Below, piece by piece: positions 1 to 8,308 of a stretch of 64,000 bases of DNA. The notes under the pieces are model-generated. The model made no database searches, was not told the origin of the DNA, and saw only the letters and a list, made by a program, of their open reading frames with translations. The first letter of the stretch is position 1. Each line of letters starts with the position of its first letter. A program made the position numbers and the translations under genes. Location: contig NZ_VIDQ01000022.1 of the NCBI RefSeq assembly GCF_009760915.1, forward strand, positions 33,039 to 97,038. The letters run 5' to 3'. Origin of the DNA: Azohydromonas aeria (GTDB taxonomy: Bacteria > Pseudomonadota > Gammaproteobacteria > Burkholderiales > Burkholderiaceae_C).

Positions 1-840
1 GGCTTCGACTACGTGGGCATCAGCCTGGACGGCATCGGCGCGGTGCACGACCGCTTCCGCCGCCTGGAGGGCGCCTTCGACCGCAGCCTGGCCGCCGTGC
101 GGCTGCTGCGCGACCGCGGCGTGCGCGTGGGCCTGCGCTACACCATGACGGACATGAACGCGCAGGACCTGCGCCCGCTGCTGGACCTGATGCGCGCCGA
201 GGGCATCCCCAAGTTCTACTTCTCGCACCTGAACTACGCCGGGCGCGGCAACATCCACCGCGGCCGCGACGCGCGCTTCGACGCCACGCGCGAGGCGCTC
301 GATGAACTGTTCGAGCGCGCCTGGGACGACGCCCGGCGCGCCGGCGGCGAGGAGTACGTCACCGGCAACAACGACGCCGACGGCCCGTACCTGCTGATGT
401 GGGCGCGCCGGCGCCTGCCGCAGTGGGCGCCGCAGCTGGAGCGGCAGCTGCGGCAGTGGGGCGGCAACGCCTCGGGCCTGAACGTGGCCAACATCGACAA
501 CCTCGGCCACGTGCACCCGGACACCATGTGGTGGAACCACGACCTGGGCAGCGTGCGGGAGCGGCCGTTCTCGCAGATCTGGAACGATTCATCCGACCCG
601 CTGATGGCCGGATTGAAGCTGCAGCCGCGCGCCGTCAAGGGACGCTGCGCCGGCTGCGCCTACCTGCCCATCTGCGGCGGCAACACCCGCGTGCGTGCGC
701 AGCAGCTCACCGGCGACGCCTGGGCCGAGGACCCGGGCTGCTACCTCGACGACGCCGAGATCGGGCTGAGCCGGCCGGCGACGCGCGTCGGGATCACCCC
801 CTTCCGCCACCAGCCCCGGCCGATGAAGGTGACGGCATGA
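1..840 (+). CDS. nirJ: Heme d1 biosynthesis radical SAM protein NirJ (C-terminal part)
   Basis: The 5' end lies outside the window; the frame is open from base 1, so the N-terminal radical SAM cysteine motif is not visible. NirJ is the radical SAM enzyme that removes two propionate side chains from a siroheme-derived precursor during heme d1 synthesis for cytochrome cd1 nitrite reductase. The visible part covers the later barrel and a C-terminal SPASM/twitch-like cysteine segment (CAGCAYLPICGGN, about bases 646-684, then a Cys near the end), which in this family holds an auxiliary Fe-S cluster. The stop codon overlaps the next start (ATGA), so it is translationally coupled to nirN. The product-level call is firm; absence of the N-terminus is only an effect of the window edge. 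Confidence 0.93.
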   Translation, partial: GFDYVGISLDGIGAVHDRFRRLEGAFDRSLAAVRLLRDRGVRVGLRYTMTDMNAQDLRPLLDLMRAEGIPKFYFSHLNYAGRGNIHRGRDARFDATREALDELFERAWDDARRAGGEEYVTGNNDADGPYLLMWARRRLPQWAPQLERQLRQWGGNASGLNVANIDNLGHVHPDTMWWNHDLGSVRERPFSQIWNDSSDPLMAGLKLQPRAVKGRCAGCAYLPICGGNTRVRAQQLTGDAWAEDPGCYLDDAEIGLSRPATRVGITPFRHQPRPMKVTA

Positions 841-2501
841 AGCCCTGGATGCAGACCGCATGGCGCCTGGCGCTGGCCGCCGGGCTGGTGGCCATGGGCG
901 CCGACCTGGCCCAGGGCGCGGAGCCCGCGCGCGGCGCCGAAGCCCAAGCCGCCGCGCCGCAGGCCGCCCAGGCGGCGCAGCCCGCCGCGCTCTACCGGCA
1001 GCACTGCGCCGCCTGCCACGGCGAACAACGCCTGGGCGGCATGGGCCCGGCGCTGCTGCCGCAGAGCCTGGAGCGGCTGAAACCCGCCGAGGCGCTCAAG
1101 GTCATCACCCACGGCCGGGCGGCGACGCAGATGCCGGCCTTCAAGGAACAGCTGTCCGGGGACGAGATCCAGGCCCTGGCGCAGTGGGTGTACTCGCCCG
1201 TGTCGCCGGCGCCGGCCTGGGCTGAAGCCGACATCCGCGCCTCGCGCGTCGAGAACGCCGCGGCGAAGGACTTGCCGCACGAGCCGGCCTGGAAGGCCGA
1301 CCCCATGAACCTGTTCGTGGTGGTGGAAGGCGGCGACCACCACGTCTCGCTGCTCGACGGCAACCGTTTCGAGGTCATCCACCGCTTCGCCTCGCGCTTC
1401 GCGCTGCACGGCGGCCCGAAGTTCAGCCCGGACGGGCGCTTCGTCTACTTCGGCTCGCGCGACGGCTGGATCACCAAGTACGACCTGTGGAACCTGAAGG
1501 TGGTGGCCGAGGTGAGGGCGGGGCTGAACATGCGCAACGTGGCCGTGAGCGGCGACGGCCAGTGGGTGATGGCGGCCAACTACCTGCCGCACACGCTGGC
1601 GCTGTTCGATGCGGACCTGAACCTGGTAAGGAGCTACGCCGCCGCCACGCTCGACGGCAAGGCCGGCTCGCGCGTGTCGGCGGTGTACGACGCGGCGCCG
1701 CGCAGGAGCTTCGTGGTCGCGCTCAAGGACATCCCGGAACTCTGGGAGATCAGCTACGACCCCGAGGCGGAACCCATCTTCGACGGCTACGTGCACGACT
1801 ACAAGATGGGTGAGGGCATCGCCAAGGCCGGTACCTTCGGCATCCGCCGCACGCGGCTGGACGAGCCGCTGGACGACTTCTTCTTCGACCAGAGCTACCG
1901 CCACGCGCTGGGCGCGACGCGGCCCAAGACAGCGGCGCCCGGCGACGCGCAGGCCGCGACCGCCCCGCTGCCCACGGCGCAGGTGGTCAACCTGGACATC
2001 CGCAAGAAGATCGCCGACCTGCCCATCGCCGGCATGCCGCACCTGGGCTCGGGCATCACCTTCGCCTGGGAAGGCACCACCGTGCTGGCCAGCCCGAACC
2101 TGCAGGGCGGCGCCATCGACGTGATCGACATGAAGACGTGGCAGCCGCTGCGCAGCGTGCCCACGCCGGGCCCGGGCTTCTTCATGCGCAGCCACGAGGC
2201 CACGCCCTACGCCTGGACCGACTCGATGATGAGCCCGGGCGCCCGGGACACGCTCACGCTCATCGACAAGCGCACGCTGCAGGTGGCGGCACAGATCCGC
2301 GAGCCCGGGCGCACGCTGGCCCACACCGAGTTCACCCGGGACGGCCGCCACGCGCTGGTGAGCGTGTGGGAGATGGACGGCGCGCTCATCGTGTTCGATG
2401 CGAAGACGCTCCAGGAGGTCAAGCGCCTGCCCATGAGCAAGCCGGTGGGCAAGTACAACGTCTGGAACAAGATCACCCGTTCCGAGGGCACCTCGCATTG
2501 A
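837..2501 (+). CDS. nirN: NirN, cytochrome c / heme d1 protein (dihydro-heme d1 dehydrogenase)
   Basis: 554 residues. The start is the ATG overlapping the nirJ stop; a longer upstream extension in the same frame is rejected because it only overlaps nirJ. Residues 1-28 form a Sec-type signal peptide, so the protein is periplasmic. A c-type heme site CAACH (Cys57, Cys60, His61) sits in a small cytochrome c domain, followed from about residue 150 by an eight-bladed propeller of the d1-binding type, ending in GKYNVWNKI. NirN is known to oxidise dihydro-heme d1 to heme d1, the last step before loading into NirS. NirS and NirF share this fold; NirF lacks this c-heme, and pairing with nirJ at the end of the locus favours NirN over NirS. 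Confidence 0.9.
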   Translation: MKPWMQTAWRLALAAGLVAMGADLAQGAEPARGAEAQAAAPQAAQAAQPAALYRQHCAACHGEQRLGGMGPALLPQSLERLKPAEALKVITHGRAATQMPAFKEQLSGDEIQALAQWVYSPVSPAPAWAEADIRASRVENAAAKDLPHEPAWKADPMNLFVVVEGGDHHVSLLDGNRFEVIHRFASRFALHGGPKFSPDGRFVYFGSRDGWITKYDLWNLKVVAEVRAGLNMRNVAVSGDGQWVMAANYLPHTLALFDADLNLVRSYAAATLDGKAGSRVSAVYDAAPRRSFVVALKDIPELWEISYDPEAEPIFDGYVHDYKMGEGIAKAGTFGIRRTRLDEPLDDFFFDQSYRHALGATRPKTAAPGDAQAATAPLPTAQVVNLDIRKKIADLPIAGMPHLGSGITFAWEGTTVLASPNLQGGAIDVIDMKTWQPLRSVPTPGPGFFMRSHEATPYAWTDSMMSPGARDTLTLIDKRTLQVAAQIREPGRTLAHTEFTRDGRHALVSVWEMDGALIVFDAKTLQEVKRLPMSKPVGKYNVWNKITRSEGTSH

Positions 2502-3190
2502 AGGGACGAACCGGCCGCTTTGCCCGCCTTGCCCGCCTTGCCCGCTTGAAAAGGCGCCTTTCGTCCCGCATGTCGGACCTGCGGCCCGTGGCGACCACCC
2601 GCGAGAGACCTTGCCGGGAGCTTGCGGTGCCGGGGGTGGTACATTGGAGCCCTGGCATTTGCAGCCACCGGTCTTTTAGCGATGGCCGGTGATCAGCGGC
2701 AGGTGCCCGGATCACGAGTTGATCTCCCTCCTTTTCCAGGGCTGCTGATTGCTACGGCGATCTCGACGTTCTGGTTGCACCCGGCTCGCAGCGAATACCC
2801 CTGCAGCCCCGCGCCCGGACCGAGTTCATCCGCCGCCTGCGTGCACCTCGCACGCGGTTTTCAGTCAGCCCCGGCACGGCCCCGTGAAAGTCCGTGCCCA
2901 AGAAAGTTACCCATCGAATCTTCCATTCAGGTAGGCAAATACCTTGTCTCACCGCTGACCCGGCCCGTCGGCCCGGGTCGCTTTGCCGCCTCCGTCTCGA
3001 TCCGCAGCGGTCGGGGCAGCGGCACCCACGACCGAGTCATGCGCTTCGTCCCGGAGTTCGCCTCCGCGCGCGAAGCGCTGCATTACGCCACCACGCAGGG
3101 ACTGGAATGGATCGGCAGCGCCGCTGCCGGCCCGCAGCCGCCGCATGGCGCGCGCATCACCACGTCCTTCACAAACACAGGAGAAACCTC
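2502..3190 (+). other. Gene-poor interval between nirN and infA
   Basis: About 690 bases without a convincing gene. Immediately after nirN there are three near-identical 9-base units (TTGCCCGCC, 2520-2546), too few to call a functional repeat. The rest probably contains the infA leader and promoter. A 56-codon frame (3039-3209) runs into infA but has no good ribosome binding site and reads like leader sequence, so it is not called. Confidence 0.5.
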
Positions 3191-3457
3191 ATGGCCAAGG
3201 AAGAACTGATCGAGATGAATGGCGTGGTCGGCGAAGTGCTGCCCGACTCGCGCTACCGCGTGACGCTGGAGAACGGGCATGAGCTCGTCGCCTACGCCGC
3301 CGGCCGCATGAAGAAGCACCACATCCGCATCCTGGCGGGCGACAACGTCTCGCTGGAGCTCTCGCCCTACGACCTGAGCAAGGGCCGCATCACGTTCCGC
3401 CACCTGGAGCGCCGCGGCCCGCCGCCGTCGCCCTCGGCGCAACAGCGCCGCCGCTGA
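3191..3457 (+). CDS. infA: Translation initiation factor IF-1 (second-copy type)
   Basis: 88 residues. The ATG at 3191 is chosen because the family begins [11 protein letters not shown]; the frame is open further upstream but without family similarity. It is a single S1/OB-fold that binds the ribosomal A site of the 30S subunit and helps IF-2 and IF-3 during initiation. Visible signatures are the central [16 protein letters not shown] segment and the [10 protein letters not shown] segment. It is longer than the usual 72-residue IF-1; the extra Pro/Ser/Arg-rich tail is typical of the additional copy found in Burkholderiales. The cold-shock gene follows after 74 bases, a plausible shared cold-response context. 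Confidence 0.93.
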   Translation: MAKEELIEMNGVVGEVLPDSRYRVTLENGHELVAYAAGRMKKHHIRILAGDNVSLELSPYDLSKGRITFRHLERRGPPPSPSAQQRRR

Positions 3458-3531
3458 GGCCTGAAGGCCTTCAGCGCGCACGCACCCAACACCTCTGTTT
3501 TTTCCCCACTGTCTTAGCAAGGAGACACCCC

Positions 3532-3741
3532 ATGACGACGCAAACCGGAACCGTGAAGTGGTTCAACGAGAGCAAGGGCTTCGGCTTCATCACCCCTGAC
3601 GACGGCGGCAAGGACCTGTTCGCCCACTTCAAGGAAATCCAGGGCAAGGGCTTCAAGACCCTGAACGAGAACCAGCGCGTCGAGTTCGAAGTCACGCAAG
3701 GCCAGAAGGGCCCGCAGGCTTCCAACATCCGCTCGCTGTAA
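3532..3741 (+). CDS. cspA: Cold-shock protein, CspA family
   Basis: 69 residues, the full length of a single cold-shock domain. RNP1 (KGFGFI, residues 15-20) and RNP2-like DLFAHF (28-33) form the aromatic single-stranded nucleic-acid surface. A strong AAGGAG sits 7-8 bases before the ATG. The family acts as an RNA chaperone and antiterminator, often cold-induced but sometimes constitutive; which applies here cannot be read from sequence. A short GC hairpin follows the stop. Confidence 0.95.
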   Translation: MTTQTGTVKWFNESKGFGFITPDDGGKDLFAHFKEIQGKGFKTLNENQRVEFEVTQGQKGPQASNIRSL

Positions 3742-3748
3742 TGGCCTG

Positions 3749-3765
3749 GGGCGTTCTCAACGCCC
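3749..3765 (+). terminator. Short hairpin after cspA
   Basis: GGGCGTT / AACGCCC with a three-base loop begins eight bases after the cspA stop and is followed by only two T residues. It could be a weak intrinsic terminator or a 3' stabilising hairpin. Confidence 0.4.
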
Positions 3766-3787
3766 TTCCAGACCGGGGCACCACGCC

Positions 3788-4555
3788 GTGCACCTGAGTC
3801 CTTCGACGCCGGCGGAGTCCGTGCTGCTGTCCGCGGCACGCATCTCCACCTTCGACGGCCAGCGGCCGTTGACCGGCGCCAGCGGCTTCTTCTTCGAGCG
3901 CGACGGCCGGCTGTTCCTGGTGACGAGCCGGCACGTGGTCATCGACGAGGCCAGCCAGCACTTTCCCGACCGCATCGAGATCGAGCTGCACACCGACGCG
4001 GTCAACCTGACCCGCTCCATCGGCCTGTCCATGCTGCTGTACCGCGAGGGCAGGAGCGTGTGGCGCGACGGCCAGGACGGCGGCGGCGAGATCGACGTCG
4101 CGGTCATCGAGATCGAGCGCGGCGCGCTGCCCACGGGCTGCGTGCTGCGGGCCTACACGCCGGCGCATCTGCCGGCCCATGATTCACCCATCGAAGTCGG
4201 CGCCGCGCTGCTGGTCGTCGGCTTCCCGCTGGGCTTTCACGACGCGCTGCACCACCTGCCGGTGGTGCGCCAGGCCGTCATCGCCTCGTCCTACGGCATC
4301 CGCTTCCAGGGCAAGGGCTTCTTTCTCACCGACGCGCGCACGCACCGCGGCACCAGCGGCGCGCCGGTGCTCATGCGCGACACCACGCCGGCAGCGGTGA
4401 ACGACCCGCTGCCGTGGAAGCTGCTGGGCGTGCATTCCTCGCGCATGGACATGGCCAGCCGCGACCTGGTGCTCGACGAGGCCCTGGGCCTGAACTGCGC
4501 CTGGTACGCCGACATCCTCATGACGCTCACCGGGCCGCGCACGAGCGCCCCGTGA
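3788..4555 (+). CDS. Trypsin-like serine peptidase, apparently cytoplasmic
   Basis: 255 residues from a GTG start. The chymotrypsin-fold triad is readable: His49 in TSRHVV, Asp103 in EIDVAVIEI and Ser190 in RGTSGAPVL, in the right order and spacing. No signal peptide or membrane segment is seen at the N-terminus, and there is no PDZ domain, so it differs from periplasmic DegP/DegQ. Similar stand-alone trypsin-like proteins in proteobacteria have no well-defined substrate. It sits between cspA and the convergent dnr gene and probably has its own transcript. Function beyond proteolysis is unknown; an inactive paralogue role is less likely because all three catalytic residues remain. Confidence 0.8.
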   Translation: MHLSPSTPAESVLLSAARISTFDGQRPLTGASGFFFERDGRLFLVTSRHVVIDEASQHFPDRIEIELHTDAVNLTRSIGLSMLLYREGRSVWRDGQDGGGEIDVAVIEIERGALPTGCVLRAYTPAHLPAHDSPIEVGAALLVVGFPLGFHDALHHLPVVRQAVIASSYGIRFQGKGFFLTDARTHRGTSGAPVLMRDTTPAAVNDPLPWKLLGVHSSRMDMASRDLVLDEALGLNCAWYADILMTLTGPRTSAP

Positions 4556-4573
4556 TGCGCCGAGGCCCGCGCC

Positions 4574-5266
4574 TCACTGCATCGGGTGCCGCGCCAGCCG
4601 CTGCGCGTCCAGGATGCGGATGTCGCGCTTGTCCACCTCGATCAACCCCGCCGCTTCCAGCTCGCCCAGCACGCGCGAGAAGTATTCCGGCGTGATCGAC
4701 AGCCGCGAGGCGATGGTGGCCTTGCTCACCGGCAGCGACACGGTCGAAACCCCCTCGCCGCCGTCGCCCGACTGCTCGCGCAGCAGGTAGCCGATGACGC
4801 GCTGCAGCCCGCTGTGCAGCGCGTAGGACTCCACGTCGTGGATCAGCCCGTGCAGCCGCCGCGACATGCCCGCGAGCATGCGCAGCGCGAAGCGCGGCTC
4901 GCGCGCGATCTCGCCGAACATCGTTTCCTTGCGCACGCCCAGCAGCAGCGAGTCCGTCACCGCCGAGGCGTTGATCACGCAGGGCTTGTCGGTGAAGACC
5001 AGCGCCTCGCCGAAGCTGTTGCCCGGGCCGACCAGCTCGACCACCTTCTCCTGCCCCGCGGGCGAGATGGCATGCAGCTTCACCTGGCCCGTCACCACCA
5101 CGTGGAAGGCCTCGCAGGGCTCGCCCGTGCGGTACACGGCCTCGCCGCGACCGTAGCGCTGCAGCACGCAGCCCTGGGCCAGGCGCTGCAGCTCGGCCGG
5201 CTGCAGCGCGTTGAACAACGGCAGCACCGACAGGTAGCGGGGGGTGTCGAACTGGCGCAGGTCCAT
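4574..5266 (-). CDS. dnr: Crp/Fnr-family regulator, Dnr-like
   Basis: 230 residues. The ATG at 5266 is chosen because the extension up to 5374 has no family similarity and would run over the FNR-type palindrome. An N-terminal cyclic-nucleotide-binding-like beta roll (about 15-130) and dimer helix lead to a winged helix-turn-helix (SKATIASRLSITPEYFSRVL, about 175-195). There is no FNR-type N-terminal cysteine cluster, so an Fe-S oxygen sensor is not indicated; Dnr proteins sense NO through heme. Its place downstream of and in line with the nor operon, between nir and nor genes, supports control of denitrification. A perfect TTGAT-N4-ATCAA site lies 61-74 bases before its start. NnrR or another Crp-like regulator remains possible. 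Confidence 0.85.
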   Translation of the reverse strand: MDLRQFDTPRYLSVLPLFNALQPAELQRLAQGCVLQRYGRGEAVYRTGEPCEAFHVVVTGQVKLHAISPAGQEKVVELVGPGNSFGEALVFTDKPCVINASAVTDSLLLGVRKETMFGEIAREPRFALRMLAGMSRRLHGLIHDVESYALHSGLQRVIGYLLREQSGDGGEGVSTVSLPVSKATIASRLSITPEYFSRVLGELEAAGLIEVDKRDIRILDAQRLARHPMQ

Positions 5267-5326
5267 GGCGTGGGTACTTCCGGGGTCGAGGACGCAACAT
5301 TCTGAAAACCGGCCCCATCCTGGTGC

Positions 5327-5340
5327 TTGATGCGCATCAA
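5327..5340 (-). promoter_or_regulatory. FNR/Dnr box upstream of dnr
   Basis: TTGATGCGCATCAA is a perfect 14-base palindrome matching TTGAT-N4-ATCAA. It lies 61-74 bases upstream of the dnr start, a spacing expected for an activator site near -40. It could bind an FNR/ANR homologue or Dnr itself. Confidence 0.8.
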
Positions 5341-5416
5341 GCCGGCACCGCCGCGCCCCGGGCCGGGGTGGCACGGCGTGACATATGCACGCCGCCGCGG
5401 TGCCTCTCCAGGGAAC

Positions 5417-7276
5417 TCAGCGCGTGAGCGTGGCGTACACCTGCGCCAGCCGCCCGACCAGTTCCGTGGCACGGTGCACCTGGGCATAGCCTTTGGTGCC
5501 GAACAGCAGGGGCAGGTAGTCGTGCCCCTGCTCGTCGATGGTCACGCAGAAGGGCACCAGCCCGGCGGCGCGCGCGGCCTGCACGGCGTGGCGCGTGTCC
5601 TCCAGGCCGTAGCGGCCCTCGTACTGGTCCAGGTCGTTGGGCTTGCCGTCGGTGAGCAGCAGCAGCAGCCGCTGGCGCTCGCCGCGCTGCTGCAGCCGCT
5701 GCGTGGCCAGCCGGATGGCCGCGCCCATGCGCGTGTAGTAGCCCGGCTTCACCACGCCTACGCGGGCTCGGGCCGTCGCGTCCCAAGGCTCATTGAAACC
5801 CTTGAGGTGCTGCATGCGCACGTGCTGGCGGCGCACCGAGCTGAAGCCCAGCATCTCGAACGCGTCGCCGCTGGCCGCGAGCGCCTCGCCGAAGACGAAC
5901 AGGGCGTCGCGGATCACGTCGATGACGCGCGCGTCGTTGCTGGCGTAGGCGTCGGTGGACAGCGACAGGTCGGCCAGCAGCAGCGTGGCCAGGCTGCGCT
6001 CGGCCTTCACGCGGCGCAGGTGCACGGCCGGCGCCTCGGCGCGCGGGCCGGCGTCGCACTGCAGCCGCACCCAGGCATCCAGGTCCAGCTCCTCCCCGGA
6101 CACCTCGCCGCGCTGCCAGCGCGGCGCCGCGCGCAGCAGCTCCAGGCGCCGGCGCACGCGCCGCGCCGCGGCCTTCAAGGCCGGCGGCGGCACGAAGGCC
6201 TCGGCCGGCCGCGCCACGAGGGTCTGCACCGCGCAATGCGCGGGGCGCAGCACGCCGGCCTTGTAGTCCCACTCCGGCAGCTTCACGCCCGGGCCCAGCG
6301 GGACGTCGTCGGCGCTGGCGCTGGGCAGGTCGAGGTCGAACTTCACGCGCGAGGCCAGCGTCTGCCCGTCCGGCGCGATGGACAGCGTCTCCATGTCGTT
6401 GGCCGCGTCCAGCGCGTTGCCGTCGTCGGCGTCGTCGTCGCCGCGGTTGACCTTGACGTGCTCGTCCCACGACAGCAGCGCCTCGGCGCGGAACACCAGC
6501 AGGAACGGGTTGCCGTCGCGGTCGTCGGTGGTCTCCCTGGCGGCGCGGCGCTTGTGGTCGGTGACGCCGGGCGGGCGACGGTCGCCGCCTTCGGGCACGG
6601 CCGCGTCGGGCCGGGCGGCCCGCGGCGTGGCGCTGGGGTCGTGCTCGATCCACAGCCACAGCGGCGCGACCTCGTCCGGGCGCACCTCCACGCGCGGCAA
6701 GGTGAAATCGTCGCCCGACAGCGAGGCGCGCAGCGCCGCCTGCACCGCGCCCTCGGCCTCGGCGGCGCGGCCCTTGAGCCGGCGCGGGTCGGGCCGCTGC
6801 ACCAGATGCGCCTGCACCAGCCGCGCGTGCCGCTCGCGCAGGCCCGGAAAGCGCTGCAGCGCCAGGCGGCCCGCGGCCAGGTTCAGGCTGATCCAGCCCG
6901 CGTGCGCGGCCTGCGCGTCGGCGGCGGCCTCCTCGAAGCCGGCGGACAGGGCAGCCAGCCACAGGTACAGCGCGCGGTTGAGCCCGGCCTCGGCAAAGAC
7001 GGCGATGCTCGGCGGCAGCGACAGCACCTCGGGCTCCAGCCGCGGCAGCGCGGCGCGCTGGCCGCTGCCGGCCATGCGCTGCAGCCAGCCGCGCGGCCCG
7101 CCGCTGCGGCGCTCGACGGCCGGGGCGATGCGCACCGCCGCCGCGCCGCCCGCGCCGCGGAACAGCATGCCGATGGCGCGCTGCACCTGCGCCAGCTCCA
7201 CGGCGGCCTGGGGGTGCGAGCGGTCGGCCCAGCGCGTCACCGCGCGGTGCCACCAGGCGCCCACGATTTCTTCCAT
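5417..7276 (-). CDS. norD: Nitric oxide reductase activation protein NorD
   Basis: 619 residues. NorD works with the AAA+ protein NorQ to activate cNOR (NorCB), probably by helping insert the non-heme iron. The C-terminal third is a von Willebrand factor A domain with a MIDAS motif DLSLS near residue 430 and a later TDG (LLTDGKPND). The N-terminal half is poorly conserved and Ala/Arg-rich. The gene is last in the operon, 36 bases after the 4Fe-4S protein gene. Length matches the family (about 610-640 residues). No membrane segment is evident, consistent with a cytoplasmic protein docked to NorCB. Confidence 0.92.
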   Translation of the reverse strand: MEEIVGAWWHRAVTRWADRSHPQAAVELAQVQRAIGMLFRGAGGAAAVRIAPAVERRSGGPRGWLQRMAGSGQRAALPRLEPEVLSLPPSIAVFAEAGLNRALYLWLAALSAGFEEAAADAQAAHAGWISLNLAAGRLALQRFPGLRERHARLVQAHLVQRPDPRRLKGRAAEAEGAVQAALRASLSGDDFTLPRVEVRPDEVAPLWLWIEHDPSATPRAARPDAAVPEGGDRRPPGVTDHKRRAARETTDDRDGNPFLLVFRAEALLSWDEHVKVNRGDDDADDGNALDAANDMETLSIAPDGQTLASRVKFDLDLPSASADDVPLGPGVKLPEWDYKAGVLRPAHCAVQTLVARPAEAFVPPPALKAAARRVRRRLELLRAAPRWQRGEVSGEELDLDAWVRLQCDAGPRAEAPAVHLRRVKAERSLATLLLADLSLSTDAYASNDARVIDVIRDALFVFGEALAASGDAFEMLGFSSVRRQHVRMQHLKGFNEPWDATARARVGVVKPGYYTRMGAAIRLATQRLQQRGERQRLLLLLTDGKPNDLDQYEGRYGLEDTRHAVQAARAAGLVPFCVTIDEQGHDYLPLLFGTKGYAQVHRATELVGRLAQVYATLTR

Positions 7277-7312
7277 GGCGTCAACCCGTGATCGAAGAAG
7301 GTTGAGAAAGCA

Positions 7313-8308
7313 TCAGCCCTGATCCTCGCGCCGCTGCCGCTGCGTCTCGGCCTCCGCGGCCGCGCCCTGTTCCCAGTGCAGCAGCGGCGCGCCGGGCTTC
7401 TGCGACACCTCACACTCGGCGAGGCAGCGCCCGCACTGCACGCACGAGAACATCATCCGCTTGATGTTGCGCGGGTGCAGCCGCATCGGGCAGGCGTTGT
7501 CGCAGGCCGCGCCCGAAGGGCTCTTCACCGTCTCGCAGCCGCGGCAGTCGCGCGCGCGGTCGCGGCTGAAGGCCACCACCATGCCGCGCGGATTGGCCAT
7601 CCAGGCCAGGCTCTGGAACAGCCCCACCGCGCAGCCGAAGCGGCAGAACAGGTGCCGCGCGAAGGCGAACTCCAGCGTGAACACGGTCGTGGCGATGGCC
7701 AGGAACTTCGCCTGGTTCGGCGTGGGCGTGCCGTTGAGCAGGTTGCCCCAGATCTCGGAGGGCGGCAGCAGGTAGCTCAGGATCGTCACGGCCCAGGTGA
7801 AGCCCAGCAGCAGGCAGGACAGGGCGAACAGCGGCCACCAGCGCTTTTGCGCCGGCCGGTCGCTGCGCGGCGTGGCATGCCGGTCCCAGAGGCTGAACCT
7901 CGCGCAGGCGCGGTGCAGCAGGTCGTTGACGACTTCCACCGCCGAGAAGTGCGGGCACAGCCAGCCGCACCAGAGGCGCCCGTAGCGCCAGGCCACCCAC
8001 AGGAAGCCGCCCACCAGCACGACGGCCGGCAGCAGCGCGCGCAGCACGAAGTTGAGCGCCACCTGCGGCGCGCTGATCTGCCCGGCGGTGAAGGCGTCGA
8101 TGCCCAGCGACCAGCGCATGCCCAGCACCCACAGCTGGGTCTCGTTGAGGTCGAAGCGCAGCAGGTTGAGCGCCGGCGCCAGCACGAAGAAGGCAAAGAA
8201 GCCGGCCTGCATCCAGTGCCGGCGGCGCTGCAGCCGCTGCGCGGCGCGCGCGGCCGGCGCCTGCACCGCCGGCCGGCGCACCGTCATCGGGCGCTCAGGG
8301 TTGGCCAT
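7313..8308 (-). CDS. 4Fe-4S polyferredoxin-like membrane protein of the nor operon
   Basis: 331 residues from ATG 8308; 8323 and 8287 are alternative in-frame starts and none has a strong ribosome binding site. Hydrophobic segments at roughly 30-50, 75-105, 155-180 and 195-215 flank CGWLCPH and CRFGC, as in the NapH/NosR/CcoG group. The cytoplasmic C-terminus carries two ferredoxin-like cysteine sets (CRGCETV...CDNACP and CVQCGRCLAEC). Members placed between norQ and norD occur in betaproteobacterial denitrifiers; the role is not settled, and electron supply or metallocentre reduction during NOR maturation is inference. It overlaps the 3' end of norQ by 14 bases. Confidence 0.82.
   Translation of the reverse strand: MANPERPMTVRRPAVQAPAARAAQRLQRRRHWMQAGFFAFFVLAPALNLLRFDLNETQLWVLGMRWSLGIDAFTAGQISAPQVALNFVLRALLPAVVLVGGFLWVAWRYGRLWCGWLCPHFSAVEVVNDLLHRACARFSLWDRHATPRSDRPAQKRWWPLFALSCLLLGFTWAVTILSYLLPPSEIWGNLLNGTPTPNQAKFLAIATTVFTLEFAFARHLFCRFGCAVGLFQSLAWMANPRGMVVAFSRDRARDCRGCETVKSPSGAACDNACPMRLHPRNIKRMMFSCVQCGRCLAECEVSQKPGAPLLHWEQGAAAEAETQRQRREDQG

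Noticed and set aside
741..2498. 585-codon open frame antisense to nirN
   Set aside because: It mirrors nirN on the other strand, with His/Val/Arg-rich composition typical of reverse frames in GC-rich genes and no family similarity.
2520..2546. Three tandem TTGCCCGCC-like units
   Set aside because: Too short and too few to be a CRISPR or functional repeat; probably chance expansion in a GC-rich spacer.
3039..3209. 56-codon frame overlapping the infA start
   Set aside because: No clear ribosome binding site, no family similarity, and it ends inside infA; more likely leader sequence.
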